From Candidatus Rhodoferax bjergmarkensis (GTDB taxonomy: Bacteria > Pseudomonadota > Gammaproteobacteria > Burkholderiales > Burkholderiaceae_C): a stretch of DNA of 64,000 nt. The translations under genes and the position numbers were made by a program. Positions 33,730 through 42,578 of this stretch are shown here, piece by piece. Numbering within the stretch: position 1 is the stretch's first letter; each line of letters opens with the position of its first letter. Below the pieces are notes generated by a model. It did no database searches, was not told the DNA's origin, and saw only the letters and a program-made list of their open reading frames with translations. The stretch covers positions 62,001-126,000 of the forward strand of contig JADJFX010000003.1 of assembly GCA_016708345.1 (NCBI GenBank), written 5' to 3'.

Positions 33730-34902
33730 CTAAATCACCCGAACCCGAATTACATGTTCAATGCCTTGAATGGCACTCACCACCGATTCGGTAGGCGCGT
33801 TTTCAAGGTCAATGATGTTGAAAGCCAGCTCGCCACGGCTTTTGTTCACCATGTCGATCACATTCACCTTGTTGTCTGCCAGCACGGACAACACGTGGCC
33901 TAGCACGCCTGAAACGTTGTCATTGGAAAAACTCAGGCGCGTGGTGCCCGGCGTGCGTTCCATGCTCACGTTGGGGAAATTCACCGAGTTGGTGATGTTG
34001 CCGTTTTCCAGGTAGTCCATCAGCTCGTTGGCGGCCATGACGGCGCAGTTTTCTTCGGACTCCTCGGTGCTCGCGCCAATGTGCGGCATGGAAATGACCT
34101 TGGCATGCGTCAGCAAGGCCGGCTCGGGAAAGTCGCACACGTAGCGCCCGAGCTTGCCCGCATCGAGGCTGCGCAAAATGGCGCTGGAGTCCACAATGGT
34201 TTCACGGGCAAAGTTCAGCAGCACCGCGCCAGTCTTGATGCCGGCCAGGTTGTCGGCATTGATCAGGTGCTTGGTGGCATCCATGGCGGGCACATGCAGT
34301 GACACGTAGTCAGAGCGCGCCAGCAGCGAAGGCAGGTTTTCCATGCGGGTGACTTCGTTGGACAGGCGCCAGGCCGCGTCAATCGACAAGGCCGGGTCAA
34401 ACCCCACCACCTTCATGCCCATGGCCAGCGCCATGTCGGCCACCATGGAGCCAATCGCGCCCAAGCCCACAATGCCCAAGGTCTTGCCCTTGATTTCACC
34501 CCCCACAAAACGGGCCTTTTCTTTTTCCAGCAAGGCCGACATTTCGGCCGCGTCACTCATGCTGGTGAGCGTTTGCACATACGCCATGCCGGCCAGAATG
34601 CCGCGTGTGGCCAAGAGCATGCCGGCCATCACCAGTTCTTTCACCGCGTTGGCGTTGGCACCGGGCGTATTGAACACCACAATGCCTTTTTTGCTGTAGT
34701 CAGCAATCGGCACGTTGTTCACCCCCGCGCCCGCGCGGGCCACGGCCACCAGGGTCTCGGGCACCGGCTCTGCGTGCAGTTTTTGGCTGCGCAGCAAAAA
34801 GGCGTCCGGGCGGCCAATGTCGCTGCCCACTTCATAAGACTGACGGGGAAACCGGTCCAGGCCTTTGACCGAGATTTGGTTGTAAGTTCTGACTTTGTAC
34901 AT
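33730..34902 (-). CDS. serA: D-3-phosphoglycerate dehydrogenase
   Basis: 390 residues. D-isomer 2-hydroxyacid dehydrogenase: LVAVARAGAGVNNVPIADYS, the NAD-binding LGIVGLGAIGSMVADMALAM (about 138-157), LNFARETIVDSSAIL with the catalytic Arg and PHIGASTEESEENC with the His, then a C-terminal ACT domain (VSGVLGHVLSVLADNKVNVI, AFNIIDLENA) for serine feedback. It starts serine synthesis from 3-phosphoglycerate. The next gene upstream (serC) catalyses the following step. Confidence 0.93.
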   Translation of the reverse strand: MYKVRTYNQISVKGLDRFPRQSYEVGSDIGRPDAFLLRSQKLHAEPVPETLVAVARAGAGVNNVPIADYSKKGIVVFNTPGANANAVKELVMAGMLLATRGILAGMAYVQTLTSMSDAAEMSALLEKEKARFVGGEIKGKTLGIVGLGAIGSMVADMALAMGMKVVGFDPALSIDAAWRLSNEVTRMENLPSLLARSDYVSLHVPAMDATKHLINADNLAGIKTGAVLLNFARETIVDSSAILRSLDAGKLGRYVCDFPEPALLTHAKVISMPHIGASTEESEENCAVMAANELMDYLENGNITNSVNFPNVSMERTPGTTRLSFSNDNVSGVLGHVLSVLADNKVNVIDMVNKSRGELAFNIIDLENAPTESVVSAIQGIEHVIRVRVI

Positions 34903-34968
34903 GAGCGTTGACTTCCAGGGGTAGGTGTGGCGGGTGGCGCGACCAGCGCGCCTTTGACAAATGGGCTG

Positions 34969-36084
34969 TTAGCTGTTGACCTTGCTGTAGGCCCAGCCCA
35001 GCCAAGGCATCAGCGCCTGCAGGTCTGACGACTCCACGGTGGCACCGCACCAGATGCGAATGCCCGCTGGCGCGTCTTTGTACGCACCGATGTCATAAGC
35101 AACGCCTTCGGCTTCCAGCAGTTTGACAACTTTTTTAACCTGGTCTTCGGCCAGCTTCAGGGTCAGGCAGACGCTGGTGTTGGAGCGCGTGGCCGGATCC
35201 TTGGCCAAGAAGGAAATCCAGTCGTTGGCGGCCACAAAATCAGAAATAACCTTCAAATTGGCTTCGCTGCGGGCCATGGTGGCCTTGACGCCGCCAATGC
35301 TTTCTACCCAGGCCAATGCGTCCAGATAATCAGAAACGCACAGCATGGACGGGGTGTTGATGGTTTCGCCTTTGAAAAGGCCTTCGGTCAACTTGCCGCC
35401 CGAGGTCATGCGAAACAGCTTGGGCATGGGCCACGGCGGGGTGTAGCTCTCCAGCCGCTGCACAGCGCGTGGGCTCAGGATCAGCATGCCGTGCGCGCCT
35501 TCGCCGCCCAGCACTTTTTGCCAGGAGTAAGTGATGACGTCGAGTTTTTCCCATGGCAGCTCCATGGCAAACACGGCCGAGGTCGCGTCGCAAATGGTGA
35601 GGCCCGCGCGGTCCGCAGGAATCCAGTCGCCATGGGGCACCTTGACGCCGGAGGTGGTGCCGTTCCAGGTAAAGACCACATCGTTTTCAAAGTTGACTTT
35701 GGAAAAATCGGTGATGTCGCCATAACCTGCTTCCAGTTTGGTGACATTGGGCAATTTGAGTTGCTTGACGATGTCCGTCACCCAGCCCGAACCAAACGAC
35801 TCCCAGGCCAGCACATCAACCCCGCGTTGGCCCAGCAAGGACCACATGGCCATTTCAACGGCGCCGGTGTCAGAGCCTGGCACCACGGCAACCCGGTAAC
35901 CTTCTGGCAAACCCAGAATGCGTGCAGTCTCGCTACAAGCCAGGCCCAGGGCTTTTTTGCCCAGCGCAGAGCGGTGCGAGCGACCCAGGGTGTCGAGCTG
36001 CAATTTGGCCACGTCATAGCCAGGACGCTTGCTGCAGGGACCGGAAGAAAAATTGGGGTTTTTAGGTTTTACCGTGGGTTGCAT
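34969..36084 (-). CDS. serC: phosphoserine transaminase
   Basis: 371 residues from ATG 36084 (MQPTVKPKNPNFSSGPCSKR). Aminotransferase class V fold: FSSGPCSKRPGY, GRSHRSALGKKALG, VAVVPGSDTGAVEMAMWSLL, TWNGTTSGVKVPHGDWIPAD, CDATSAVFAMELPWEKLDVI, YSWQKVLGGEGAHGMLILSP (PLP-lysine in SWQK) and NTPSMLCVSDYLDALAW. This is the longer SerC type found in alpha- and some betaproteobacteria, distinct from the E. coli type. It converts 3-phosphohydroxypyruvate to phosphoserine. It is separated from serA by 66 bases, so the two form a serine pathway operon. Confidence 0.92.
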   Translation of the reverse strand: MQPTVKPKNPNFSSGPCSKRPGYDVAKLQLDTLGRSHRSALGKKALGLACSETARILGLPEGYRVAVVPGSDTGAVEMAMWSLLGQRGVDVLAWESFGSGWVTDIVKQLKLPNVTKLEAGYGDITDFSKVNFENDVVFTWNGTTSGVKVPHGDWIPADRAGLTICDATSAVFAMELPWEKLDVITYSWQKVLGGEGAHGMLILSPRAVQRLESYTPPWPMPKLFRMTSGGKLTEGLFKGETINTPSMLCVSDYLDALAWVESIGGVKATMARSEANLKVISDFVAANDWISFLAKDPATRSNTSVCLTLKLAEDQVKKVVKLLEAEGVAYDIGAYKDAPAGIRIWCGATVESSDLQALMPWLGWAYSKVNS

Positions 36085-36239
36085 GGTGATGATTTCCAGG
36101 GGACATGGGAGGGGGACTGCACGGCTGCCTGCGCTGGTTGAGCGCGCATCGCACAGACGAAAAATCATTGTAGCAATCCAAACCGTCGCCCTATCGAAGG
36201 AAAAGTTGAAGGGAAAGCGCAGACTTGATCTGTGACAAC

Positions 36240-37838
36240 TCAGAGGGATTTCTGGGTGGCCAAAATCATGTCCGCAGCCTTCTCGGCCATCATGATCACC
36301 GGGGCATTGGTGTTGCCACTGACCACGCTGGGCATGATGGAGGCGTCCACCACCCGCAAACCCGCGATGCCGCGCACCCGCAACTGGGCATCCACCACGT
36401 CCAGCGGGCCGTTGCCCATGCGGCAGGTTCCCACCGGGTGGTAGCTGGTGTCGGCATGGTCACGGATGAAGTGCTCAATCTGGAAATCTGACTGGGCTTT
36501 GGCCGACGCTGCCTGCTCCTTGCCCAACGTGCCCCCAAACGAGGGCTGCGACAGAATGCCGCGCATCAGTTTGAAGCCGCGAATCATGCGATCCATGTCG
36601 TCGCGTTCACCCAAAAAATTGGGGTCAATCAAGGGTGCTGCCAGCGGGTCTTTGCTGGCCAGTTTGACGCTGCCGCGGCTCAAGGGACGCAGCAGACTCA
36701 GGTGACACGAGTAGCCATGCCCGAAGGTGGCCGTGCGCCCGTGGTTAACCCGCTTGCCAACCACAAAATGCAGTTGCAAATCAGGCGTTGGTTCTTGGGG
36801 CTGGCTTTTGATGAAAGCCCCGGCTTCTGCAAAATTGGTGGTGAGCATGCCGCTGCGGTACTTGCGCCACTCAAAGATGCCCTGGATGGCGCGGAACACA
36901 CCGCTCACGGACAGGCCGAACAAGTCCTTGGCCTGCGGCGCGTCAACCACCAGAACCACATCGGGGTGATCCTGCAGGTTTTGCCCTACGCCGGGCAAAT
37001 CATGCACCGTGGCAACTCCGTTTTCCACCAGGTGGGCATGGGGGCCAATGCCTGAGAGCATGAGAATCTGGGGCGACTGAAAGGCTCCTGCGCACAGCAG
37101 CACCTCGCGCGCGGCCTTGATCTGTTTGACCTGCCCGTCCTGGTAAAACTCCACACCCACGGCGCGTTTGCGCTCAAGCAGGATGCGGGTGACCTGAGCG
37201 CCCGTAAAAAGATGCAAATTTGGGCGCGACCTATTTGGCGTCACGTAGGCTTTGGCCGCGCTAAAGCGCTCGCCGTTTCTTTGCGTCACCTGGTACAGGC
37301 CAACGCCTTCCTGGCCGGCACCATTGAAATCGGGGTTGTGGACGAAACCGGCTTCTTGTCCGGCTTTCACAAACAGCGCGCCAAATGGGTTGGGACTGCG
37401 CAAATCCATGACATTGAGCGGTCCGCCCAAACCATGGAAGGCGTCAGCGCCGCGTTCGTTGTGTTCGGCGCGCTTGAAGTAGGGCAGCACGTCTTCATAA
37501 GCCCACCCTGCGTTGCCTTCGGCTGCCCAGCGGTCATAGTCCTGGCGCTGCCCGCGAATGTAAATCATGCTGCCAATCGAACTTGAACCACCCATCACCT
37601 TGCCGCGTGGCTGATAGCCTTGGCGTCCATTGAGTCCAGGTTGAGGCACGGTTTCAAACCTCCAATTGGCCTGACCTGTCTGTGCCATCACGGCTTGGCC
37701 GGCAGGGCAGTGAATCAATACGCTTTGGTCAGCCGGCCCTGCTTCCAGCAGCGCCACGATAACTGAAGGGTCTTGCGACAAGCGAGCAGCCAGTACACAA
37801 CCCGCAGAGCCTGCGCCTATGACGATGTAGTCGAACAT
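36240..37838 (-). CDS. GMC-family FAD oxidoreductase (choline dehydrogenase-like)
   Basis: 532 residues from ATG 37838. FAD-binding N-terminus FDYIVIGAGSAGCVLAARLS, the GMC signature GKVMGGSSSIGSMIYIRGQR (about 84-103), a second signature GAFQSPQILMLSGIGPHAHL and C-terminal YHPVGTCRMG (catalytic His) and VDASIMPSVVSGNTNAPVIM. Substrate alcohol not determined; the family includes choline, glucose and long-chain alcohol dehydrogenases. It is monocistronic and is followed upstream by a 131-bp inverted-repeat element. Confidence 0.93.
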   Translation of the reverse strand: MFDYIVIGAGSAGCVLAARLSQDPSVIVALLEAGPADQSVLIHCPAGQAVMAQTGQANWRFETVPQPGLNGRQGYQPRGKVMGGSSSIGSMIYIRGQRQDYDRWAAEGNAGWAYEDVLPYFKRAEHNERGADAFHGLGGPLNVMDLRSPNPFGALFVKAGQEAGFVHNPDFNGAGQEGVGLYQVTQRNGERFSAAKAYVTPNRSRPNLHLFTGAQVTRILLERKRAVGVEFYQDGQVKQIKAAREVLLCAGAFQSPQILMLSGIGPHAHLVENGVATVHDLPGVGQNLQDHPDVVLVVDAPQAKDLFGLSVSGVFRAIQGIFEWRKYRSGMLTTNFAEAGAFIKSQPQEPTPDLQLHFVVGKRVNHGRTATFGHGYSCHLSLLRPLSRGSVKLASKDPLAAPLIDPNFLGERDDMDRMIRGFKLMRGILSQPSFGGTLGKEQAASAKAQSDFQIEHFIRDHADTSYHPVGTCRMGNGPLDVVDAQLRVRGIAGLRVVDASIMPSVVSGNTNAPVIMMAEKAADMILATQKSL

Positions 37839-37870
37839 ATTTACCTTCAAACAATTTTGATCGCGACCTT

Positions 37871-38001
37871 ATTCCATTTCTAAATCACCCGTGTCGTTGT
37901 TGCTTCGCCTTGCCCTCCCAGCGCATCTTTAAATGCGCTGGGACAAGCGTCTGCACTGTCTGCGGCTTCGCGCCTAGACACGAATGATTTAGAAATGGAA
38001 T
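37871..38001. repeat. MITE-like nested inverted-repeat element
   Basis: Terminal inverted repeats of 25 bp (37871-37895 and 37977-38001; outer half ATTCCATTTCTAAATCA, matching at 23 of 25 positions) enclose an inner perfect hairpin CCCAGCGCAT / ATGCGCTGGG (37917-37942). No ORF. It lies between the GMC oxidoreductase and ohrR genes. No clear target-site duplication seen. Confidence 0.75.
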
Positions 38002-38064
38002 TACAACAAACGCCCGGTCGCCATTAGAGATTTGTTGCCGTAGTGCGCTCATTTATATTGCACG

Positions 38065-38075
38065 CAATTAAATTG
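38065..38075. promoter_or_regulatory. candidate OhrR operator upstream of ohrR
   Basis: CAATT-A-AATTG, an A/T-rich palindrome 17 bases before the ohrR start, near GATACAATAA that could be a -10. OhrR boxes are usually TACAATT-AATTGTA-like, so this fits in type. Confidence 0.45.
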
Positions 38076-38091
38076 TTCGATACAATAAACC

Positions 38092-38553
38092 ATGACAACA
38101 AAAAATGCCACCCCTCACACCAACCCAGCCCTGTTGCTGGACAACCAGTTGTGCTTTGCGCTGTATTCCACCTCGCTGGCCATGACCAAGCTTTACAAAC
38201 CGCTGCTTGAAGCACTGGGTCTGACCTACCCGCAATACCTGGTCATGCTGGTGCTGTGGGAGCAGGATGACGTCACCGTGTCCAGCCTTGGCGAGCGCCT
38301 GTTTCTGGACTCCGGCACGCTGACCCCGCTGCTCAAGCGCATGGAAACAGCCGATCTGCTGGCGCGCACACGGTCAAAAGAAGACGAGAGGCGTGTTCAT
38401 ATCTCCCTCACTGCCACCGGTCGCAAGCTCAAGACACAAGCCGCCAAGGTTCCCGCCTGTGTGCTCAGTGCCGCCAATTGCCCGCTGCCAGAGGTGATGG
38501 CGCTCACCCAAAAAGTGCAGGCTTTGCGAAGCCAGCTTCTTCAAACGCCATAA
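38092..38553 (+). CDS. ohrR: MarR-family organic hydroperoxide regulator OhrR
   Basis: 153 residues. MarR winged helix (SLGERLFLDSGTLTPLLKRM, wing RTRSKEDERRVHISLTATG). The peroxide-sensing Cys is in LLDNQLCFALYSTSLAM (about 22) with two Cys near the C-terminus (KVPACVLSAANCPLPE) matching the resolving residues of the Xanthomonas-type OhrR. It represses ohr until oxidised by organic peroxides. ohr follows 63 bases after, on the same strand. Confidence 0.93.
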   Translation: MTTKNATPHTNPALLLDNQLCFALYSTSLAMTKLYKPLLEALGLTYPQYLVMLVLWEQDDVTVSSLGERLFLDSGTLTPLLKRMETADLLARTRSKEDERRVHISLTATGRKLKTQAAKVPACVLSAANCPLPEVMALTQKVQALRSQLLQTP

Positions 38554-38616
38554 AACCGAATCTCTCGCTGTTTTTTAACCCGCTTCATTCCAAGAAGCAT
38601 TTTTTCAGGAAACACC

Positions 38617-39045
38617 ATGGTCACCAAAGTCGAAAAAGTTATCTACAAAGCCCATGCCACAGCCACCGGCGGTCGTGACGGTAGCGTCAAGTCCTCGGAC
38701 GGTTTGCTGGACCTCAAATTGAGCGTACCCAGAGAAATGGGCGGTGCGGGCGGCGGCGTCAACCCTGAGCAGCTTTTTGCCGCCGGTTACAGCGCCTGCT
38801 TTATCGGTGCCATGAAATTTGTGGCGGGCATGCAAAAAATTGCCATGCCAGCTGACGCCTCCATCAACGCCACAGTGGGCATTGGCCAGATTCCGGCCGG
38901 CTTCGGCATTGAGGTGCAAATGGTGGTGAACTTGCCCGGCATGGACCGCGAGGTGGCCCAGGCGCTGGTGAACAAGGCCCATGAAGTTTGCCCGTATTCG
39001 AACGCAACACGCGGCAATATTGACGTGAGCATCACACTGGCCTGA
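38617..39045 (+). CDS. ohr: organic hydroperoxide resistance protein Ohr
   Basis: 142 residues. OsmC/Ohr family thiol peroxidase: YKAHATATGGRDG, REMGGAGGGVNPEQLFAAGY, SACFIGAMKF (peroxidatic Cys) and AHEVCPYSNATRGNIDVSI (second Cys). It reduces organic hydroperoxides to alcohols using lipoyl or other thiols. ATG 38617 follows AGGAAA. Regulated by the OhrR gene just upstream. Confidence 0.95.
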   Translation: MVTKVEKVIYKAHATATGGRDGSVKSSDGLLDLKLSVPREMGGAGGGVNPEQLFAAGYSACFIGAMKFVAGMQKIAMPADASINATVGIGQIPAGFGIEVQMVVNLPGMDREVAQALVNKAHEVCPYSNATRGNIDVSITLA

Positions 39046-39073
39046 TGGCCAATTGAAGCCACTGCCGCTTGCA

Positions 39074-40334
39074 TCACTTGTAACTGCGCGCATCCTCAAT
39101 CACCCGCCCGTCATTGGGCAGGGTGCCGGGCAGGACCAGTTCGACCAGTGCGCGCAGTTTTGTAACGTCGCGCACCGCCTCCCCAATTTTCTCTGCCAGA
39201 GCGTCGGGGCCACTGCAGGCGGTTTCAACCTTGAGGGTTATCGTGTCGTTGGCCATTTCGCCGCTCACGACCAAGCGGGCGCGCACGACTTCCGGGAACC
39301 GGCGGGTAATGTCGGCAACCTGACTGGGGTGGACGAACATGCCGCGCACTTTGGTGGTCTGGTCGGCCCGGCCCAGCCAGCCCTTGAGCCGGGTGTTGGT
39401 GCGTCCGGTAGGGCAGGAGCCGTCCAGCACGGCAGAGAGGTCACCGGTGCCAAATCGTATCAGCGGGTAATCCGGGTTCAAGGTGGTCACCACCACTTCG
39501 CCCACTTCACCGGGGTCGGCCAGGTCGCCCGTGCCGGGGCGAACGATTTCGACGATCACGCCTTCGTCAACCACCAAACCTTCGCGCGCCGTGGTCTCAA
39601 AGGCAATCAGCCCCAGGTCAGCGGTGGCGTAGCACTGGTAGCCCGCAATCCCGTGGGCGTCAAGCCAGTCCCGCAGTGAGGGCGTAAACGCCTCACCACT
39701 CAACAGGGCCTTTTTGACACTGGGCAGGGGTACGCCCAGCGCAAGCGCCTTTTCAACAATAATTTTCAAGAAGCCGGGGGTGCCCATATAGCCCGCAGGC
39801 TGTAACTGGGCCATGGCTTGGACTTGTTGCACAGTTTGGCCGGTGCCGCCGGCAAACACGGTGCAGCCCAGCGCGTGGGCACCGGATTCCATCATTGAGC
39901 CAGCGGGGACAAAGTGGTAGCTGAAGCAGTTGTGAATCAGCTCACCCGGGCGAAAGCCCGCCGCGAACATGGCGCGTGCCATGCGCCAATAGTCCTTGGC
40001 CGCGCCTTCGGGCTCGTAGATGGGGCCGGGGCTGGCAAAACACACGCGGCATGTGTTTGCCAAAACCCAAGGCGCTGAATCCACCAAACACGTCACTGCA
40101 ACCGCTGGCATGGCTGGCCTGTTGTCGCGCCATCAGTTCATGCTTACGGATCACGGGCAAGCGGGCCAAGGCTGCGCGGCTGGTCACGGTTGCGGGATCG
40201 ATGTGTTTCAACAGGTCGCCGAAGGCTGCGCACGAAGTTTGGGCATGCAGCACCAGCTTTGGCAAAGCCGCCATGAGCGCTTGTTCCCGGTCTGCATGGG
40301 TGCGCGTTTCTAGGCTGTCGTAATGAAGGGGCAT
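39074..40334 (-). pseudogene. phenylacetate-CoA-ligase-like adenylate-forming enzyme, frameshifted
   Basis: The gene starts at ATG 40334 (MPLHYDSLETRTHADREQAL) and runs through MAALPKLVLHAQTSCAAF, then CSDVFGGFSALGFGKHMPRV in one frame. After a T4 run (40037-40040) the rest continues in another frame with VCFASPGPIYEPEG, YFVPAGSMMESGAHALG-type segments and the C-terminal LRALVELVLPGTLPND. Removing one T restores VFASPGPIYEPEG, the family motif. It belongs to the PaaK family activating an aromatic acid, and lies at the end of the liv operon. A single homopolymer change could be a sequencing error. Confidence 0.78.
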
Positions 40335-40345
40335 TGACGACTTTC

Positions 40346-41155
40346 TTATGCCAACCAGCGCTTGCGCCGCTTGTAGCTTTTCACGTCCTTGAAGCTCTTG
40401 CGTTCGTTTGCGCCCATGCCTAGGTAGAACTCCTTGACGTCTTCGTTGTTGGCAAGGTCGCTGGCTACACCGTCCATGACGACGCGGCCAGACTCCATGA
40501 TGTAGCCATAGTCGGCGTAGCGCAGGGCCATGTTGGTGTTCTGTTCGGCCAGCAAAAAGGTGACTTTTTCTTTTTGGTTGAGGTCTTTGACGATGCCAAA
40601 TACCTCTTGCACAATCTGCGGTGCCAGCCCCATCGAGGGCTCGTCCAGCAGTACCATGCTGGGGTTGGTCATCAGGGCGCGGCCAATGGCGCACATTTGC
40701 TGTTCACCCCCGGAGGTATAGGCCGCCTGAGAGCTGCGGCGGGTTTTCAGGCGGGGGAAGTAGCAGTAAACCTTCTCCAGATTGAGGGCCACTTCTGCCT
40801 TGTCTTTGCGGGTGTAGCCGCCGGTGAGCAGGTTTTCTTCAATCGTCAGATGGGCAAAGCAGTGGCGGCCTTCCATGACCTGCACCACCCCGCGCTGTAC
40901 GAGGTCAGCGGGCGAGAGGTTTTCAATACGCTCGCCACGCAGTTCAATGCTGCCTTTGGTCACCGCCCCGCGCTCACCTGCCAGCAGGTTGGAGACAGCG
41001 CGCAAAGTAGTGGTTTTGCCCGCCCCGTTGCCCCCCAAAAGGGCCACAATTTTGCCTTGTGGCACCTGCAGGCTAACCCCTTTGAGCACCAGGATGACGT
41101 GGTTGTAGATAACCTCAATGCCATTGACGTTGAGAACGATGTTGTCGGAATCCAT
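40346..41155 (-). CDS. livF: branched-chain amino acid-type ABC transporter ATP-binding protein
   Basis: 269 residues. Walker A LLGGNGAGKTTTLRAVSN, signature YTSGGEQQMCAIGRALM, Walker B SMVLLDEPSMGLAPQ, LivF-type C-terminus longer than usual (KSFKDVKSYKRRKRWLA). One of two ATPases of the LivKHMGF importer encoded here. The nearby CoA ligases suggest the substrate is a small organic or aromatic acid rather than leucine; this is inference from neighbours. Confidence 0.9.
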   Translation of the reverse strand: MDSDNIVLNVNGIEVIYNHVILVLKGVSLQVPQGKIVALLGGNGAGKTTTLRAVSNLLAGERGAVTKGSIELRGERIENLSPADLVQRGVVQVMEGRHCFAHLTIEENLLTGGYTRKDKAEVALNLEKVYCYFPRLKTRRSSQAAYTSGGEQQMCAIGRALMTNPSMVLLDEPSMGLAPQIVQEVFGIVKDLNQKEKVTFLLAEQNTNMALRYADYGYIMESGRVVMDGVASDLANNEDVKEFYLGMGANERKSFKDVKSYKRRKRWLA

Positions 41156-41202
41156 AAAGCCTTGCCTTCACCAGTCGACAGTCCCGCCACGACAAACACG
41201 CA

Positions 41203-42519
41203 TCAAGACTGGCAATCCGCAGGGGTGCGCGGCGTCAGCTTTTTGTCGCTGGCGTATTTGGCGGCCGTTTTTTTCACCAGCGGCTTGAGAATTTGTTCAT
41301 CGGCCTGCAGCCAGTCGGAGGTGAAGTCCCACTTTCTGCCATCCCAGGTGTGAACGCGCGCCCAGTTGGAGCCCATGTGGTCGACGCACGAGGTGCTGAT
41401 GGGGTGCATCACACCGGCAAAGCCCAGTGCATCGAGTTTTTTCTGGTCGAGGGTCAGGTTTTCATAGCCCCAGCGCGCCTGCTCGCCAGTGACCCATTTG
41501 CCTTTGCCAAAGCGTTCCTGCGCCCGGCGCACGCCTTCTACGGCCAGCATGGCACTCATCACGCCTCGCATGTAAAGCACTTGCCCTACCTCTTCCTTGG
41601 GGCCGGTGCCCTGGTTCTTGCCATGGACCATAGCCAGGATGTCCTGCGCCACCCGGGAGTTGGGCTCGGCACCATGCTGCATGGTGACGGCGTTGTAGCC
41701 CTTGGCGCCATCTCCCACGTCCTTGACATCTGGCTCGGCTCCCGACCACCAGCCGCCGTACATTTTTTCCCTTGGGTAGCCGGTGGCTTGCGCTTCCTTA
41801 AGGGCGGTGGAGTTCATGACACCCCAGCCCCACAGCAGCACATAGTCAGGCTTGGCCTGGCGCACCTGCAGCCAGGTGGCTTTTTGGTCCACACCGGGCG
41901 CTGTCACCGGCAGCAGTTGCAGATTAAAACCGTGCATGGCGGCGCGCTCCTGCAGCAGTGGTATGGGTTCTTTGCCATACGGAGAGTCGTGGTAGACCAA
42001 AGTGATCTTTTTGTCCTTGAGCTTGTCGAGCCCACCGACTTTTTTGCCGATGGTTTGCACCAGTGCGTCCGCCGCCAGCCAATAAGTCCCTACCAAGGGA
42101 AAATTCCACTTGAAAACGGTGCCGTCCTGGCTTTCGCTGCGGCCATAACCGGCGGTGATGAGGGGTATCTTGTCAGTAGGTACTTTTTCGGTCAGCGCAA
42201 AGGTAATGCCGGTGGACAGGGGCTGGAACACGGTGGCACCGCCATGCTTGCCCTTGAGCCGTTCATAACATTCCACACCACGCGCCGTGTCGTAGCCAGT
42301 TTCGCATTCTTCGTGGAGAATTTTGATGCCGTTGATGCCGCCGCGTGCATTGGTCAGTTTCAGGTAGTCCGCATAACCGTTGGCAAACGGCACACCATTG
42401 GGGGCATACGGCCCGGTTCGATAGGACAAGCCCGGAAAGAACTGCTCTTTGGCTTGGGCAAATACACCTGCAGCGGTAGCAGCCAGCACACTGGCCAGAA
42501 CGAGGTTGCGAACTTTCAT
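41203..42519 (-). CDS. livK: periplasmic substrate-binding protein of the LivHMGF importer
   Basis: 438 residues from ATG 42519, preceded by AGGAGACAA. Signal peptide MKVRNLVLASVLAATAAGVF, cleavage near AQA. Periplasmic-binding-protein type I fold: YRTGPYAPNGVPFANGYADY, ARGGINGIKI, PLITAGYGRSESQDG, KITLVYHDSPYGKEP, DYVLLWGWGVMNSTALKEAQ. Binds the imported ligand. Longer than the E. coli LivK and of the subclass found with aromatic acid clusters. A frame extending upstream to 43035 is not part of the gene. Confidence 0.92.
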   Translation of the reverse strand: MKVRNLVLASVLAATAAGVFAQAKEQFFPGLSYRTGPYAPNGVPFANGYADYLKLTNARGGINGIKILHEECETGYDTARGVECYERLKGKHGGATVFQPLSTGITFALTEKVPTDKIPLITAGYGRSESQDGTVFKWNFPLVGTYWLAADALVQTIGKKVGGLDKLKDKKITLVYHDSPYGKEPIPLLQERAAMHGFNLQLLPVTAPGVDQKATWLQVRQAKPDYVLLWGWGVMNSTALKEAQATGYPREKMYGGWWSGAEPDVKDVGDGAKGYNAVTMQHGAEPNSRVAQDILAMVHGKNQGTGPKEEVGQVLYMRGVMSAMLAVEGVRRAQERFGKGKWVTGEQARWGYENLTLDQKKLDALGFAGVMHPISTSCVDHMGSNWARVHTWDGRKWDFTSDWLQADEQILKPLVKKTAAKYASDKKLTPRTPADCQS

Positions 42520-42578
42520 GCTTTGTCTCCTAAGTCTCGGCATTGGCATGCCTGTAGTGGGTGAATGAAAACGATGAA

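Noticed and set aside
41293..42564. 423-codon plus-strand frame opposite the binding-protein gene
   Set aside because: Antisense shadow; the minus strand has a signal peptide, ribosome site and full binding-protein fold.
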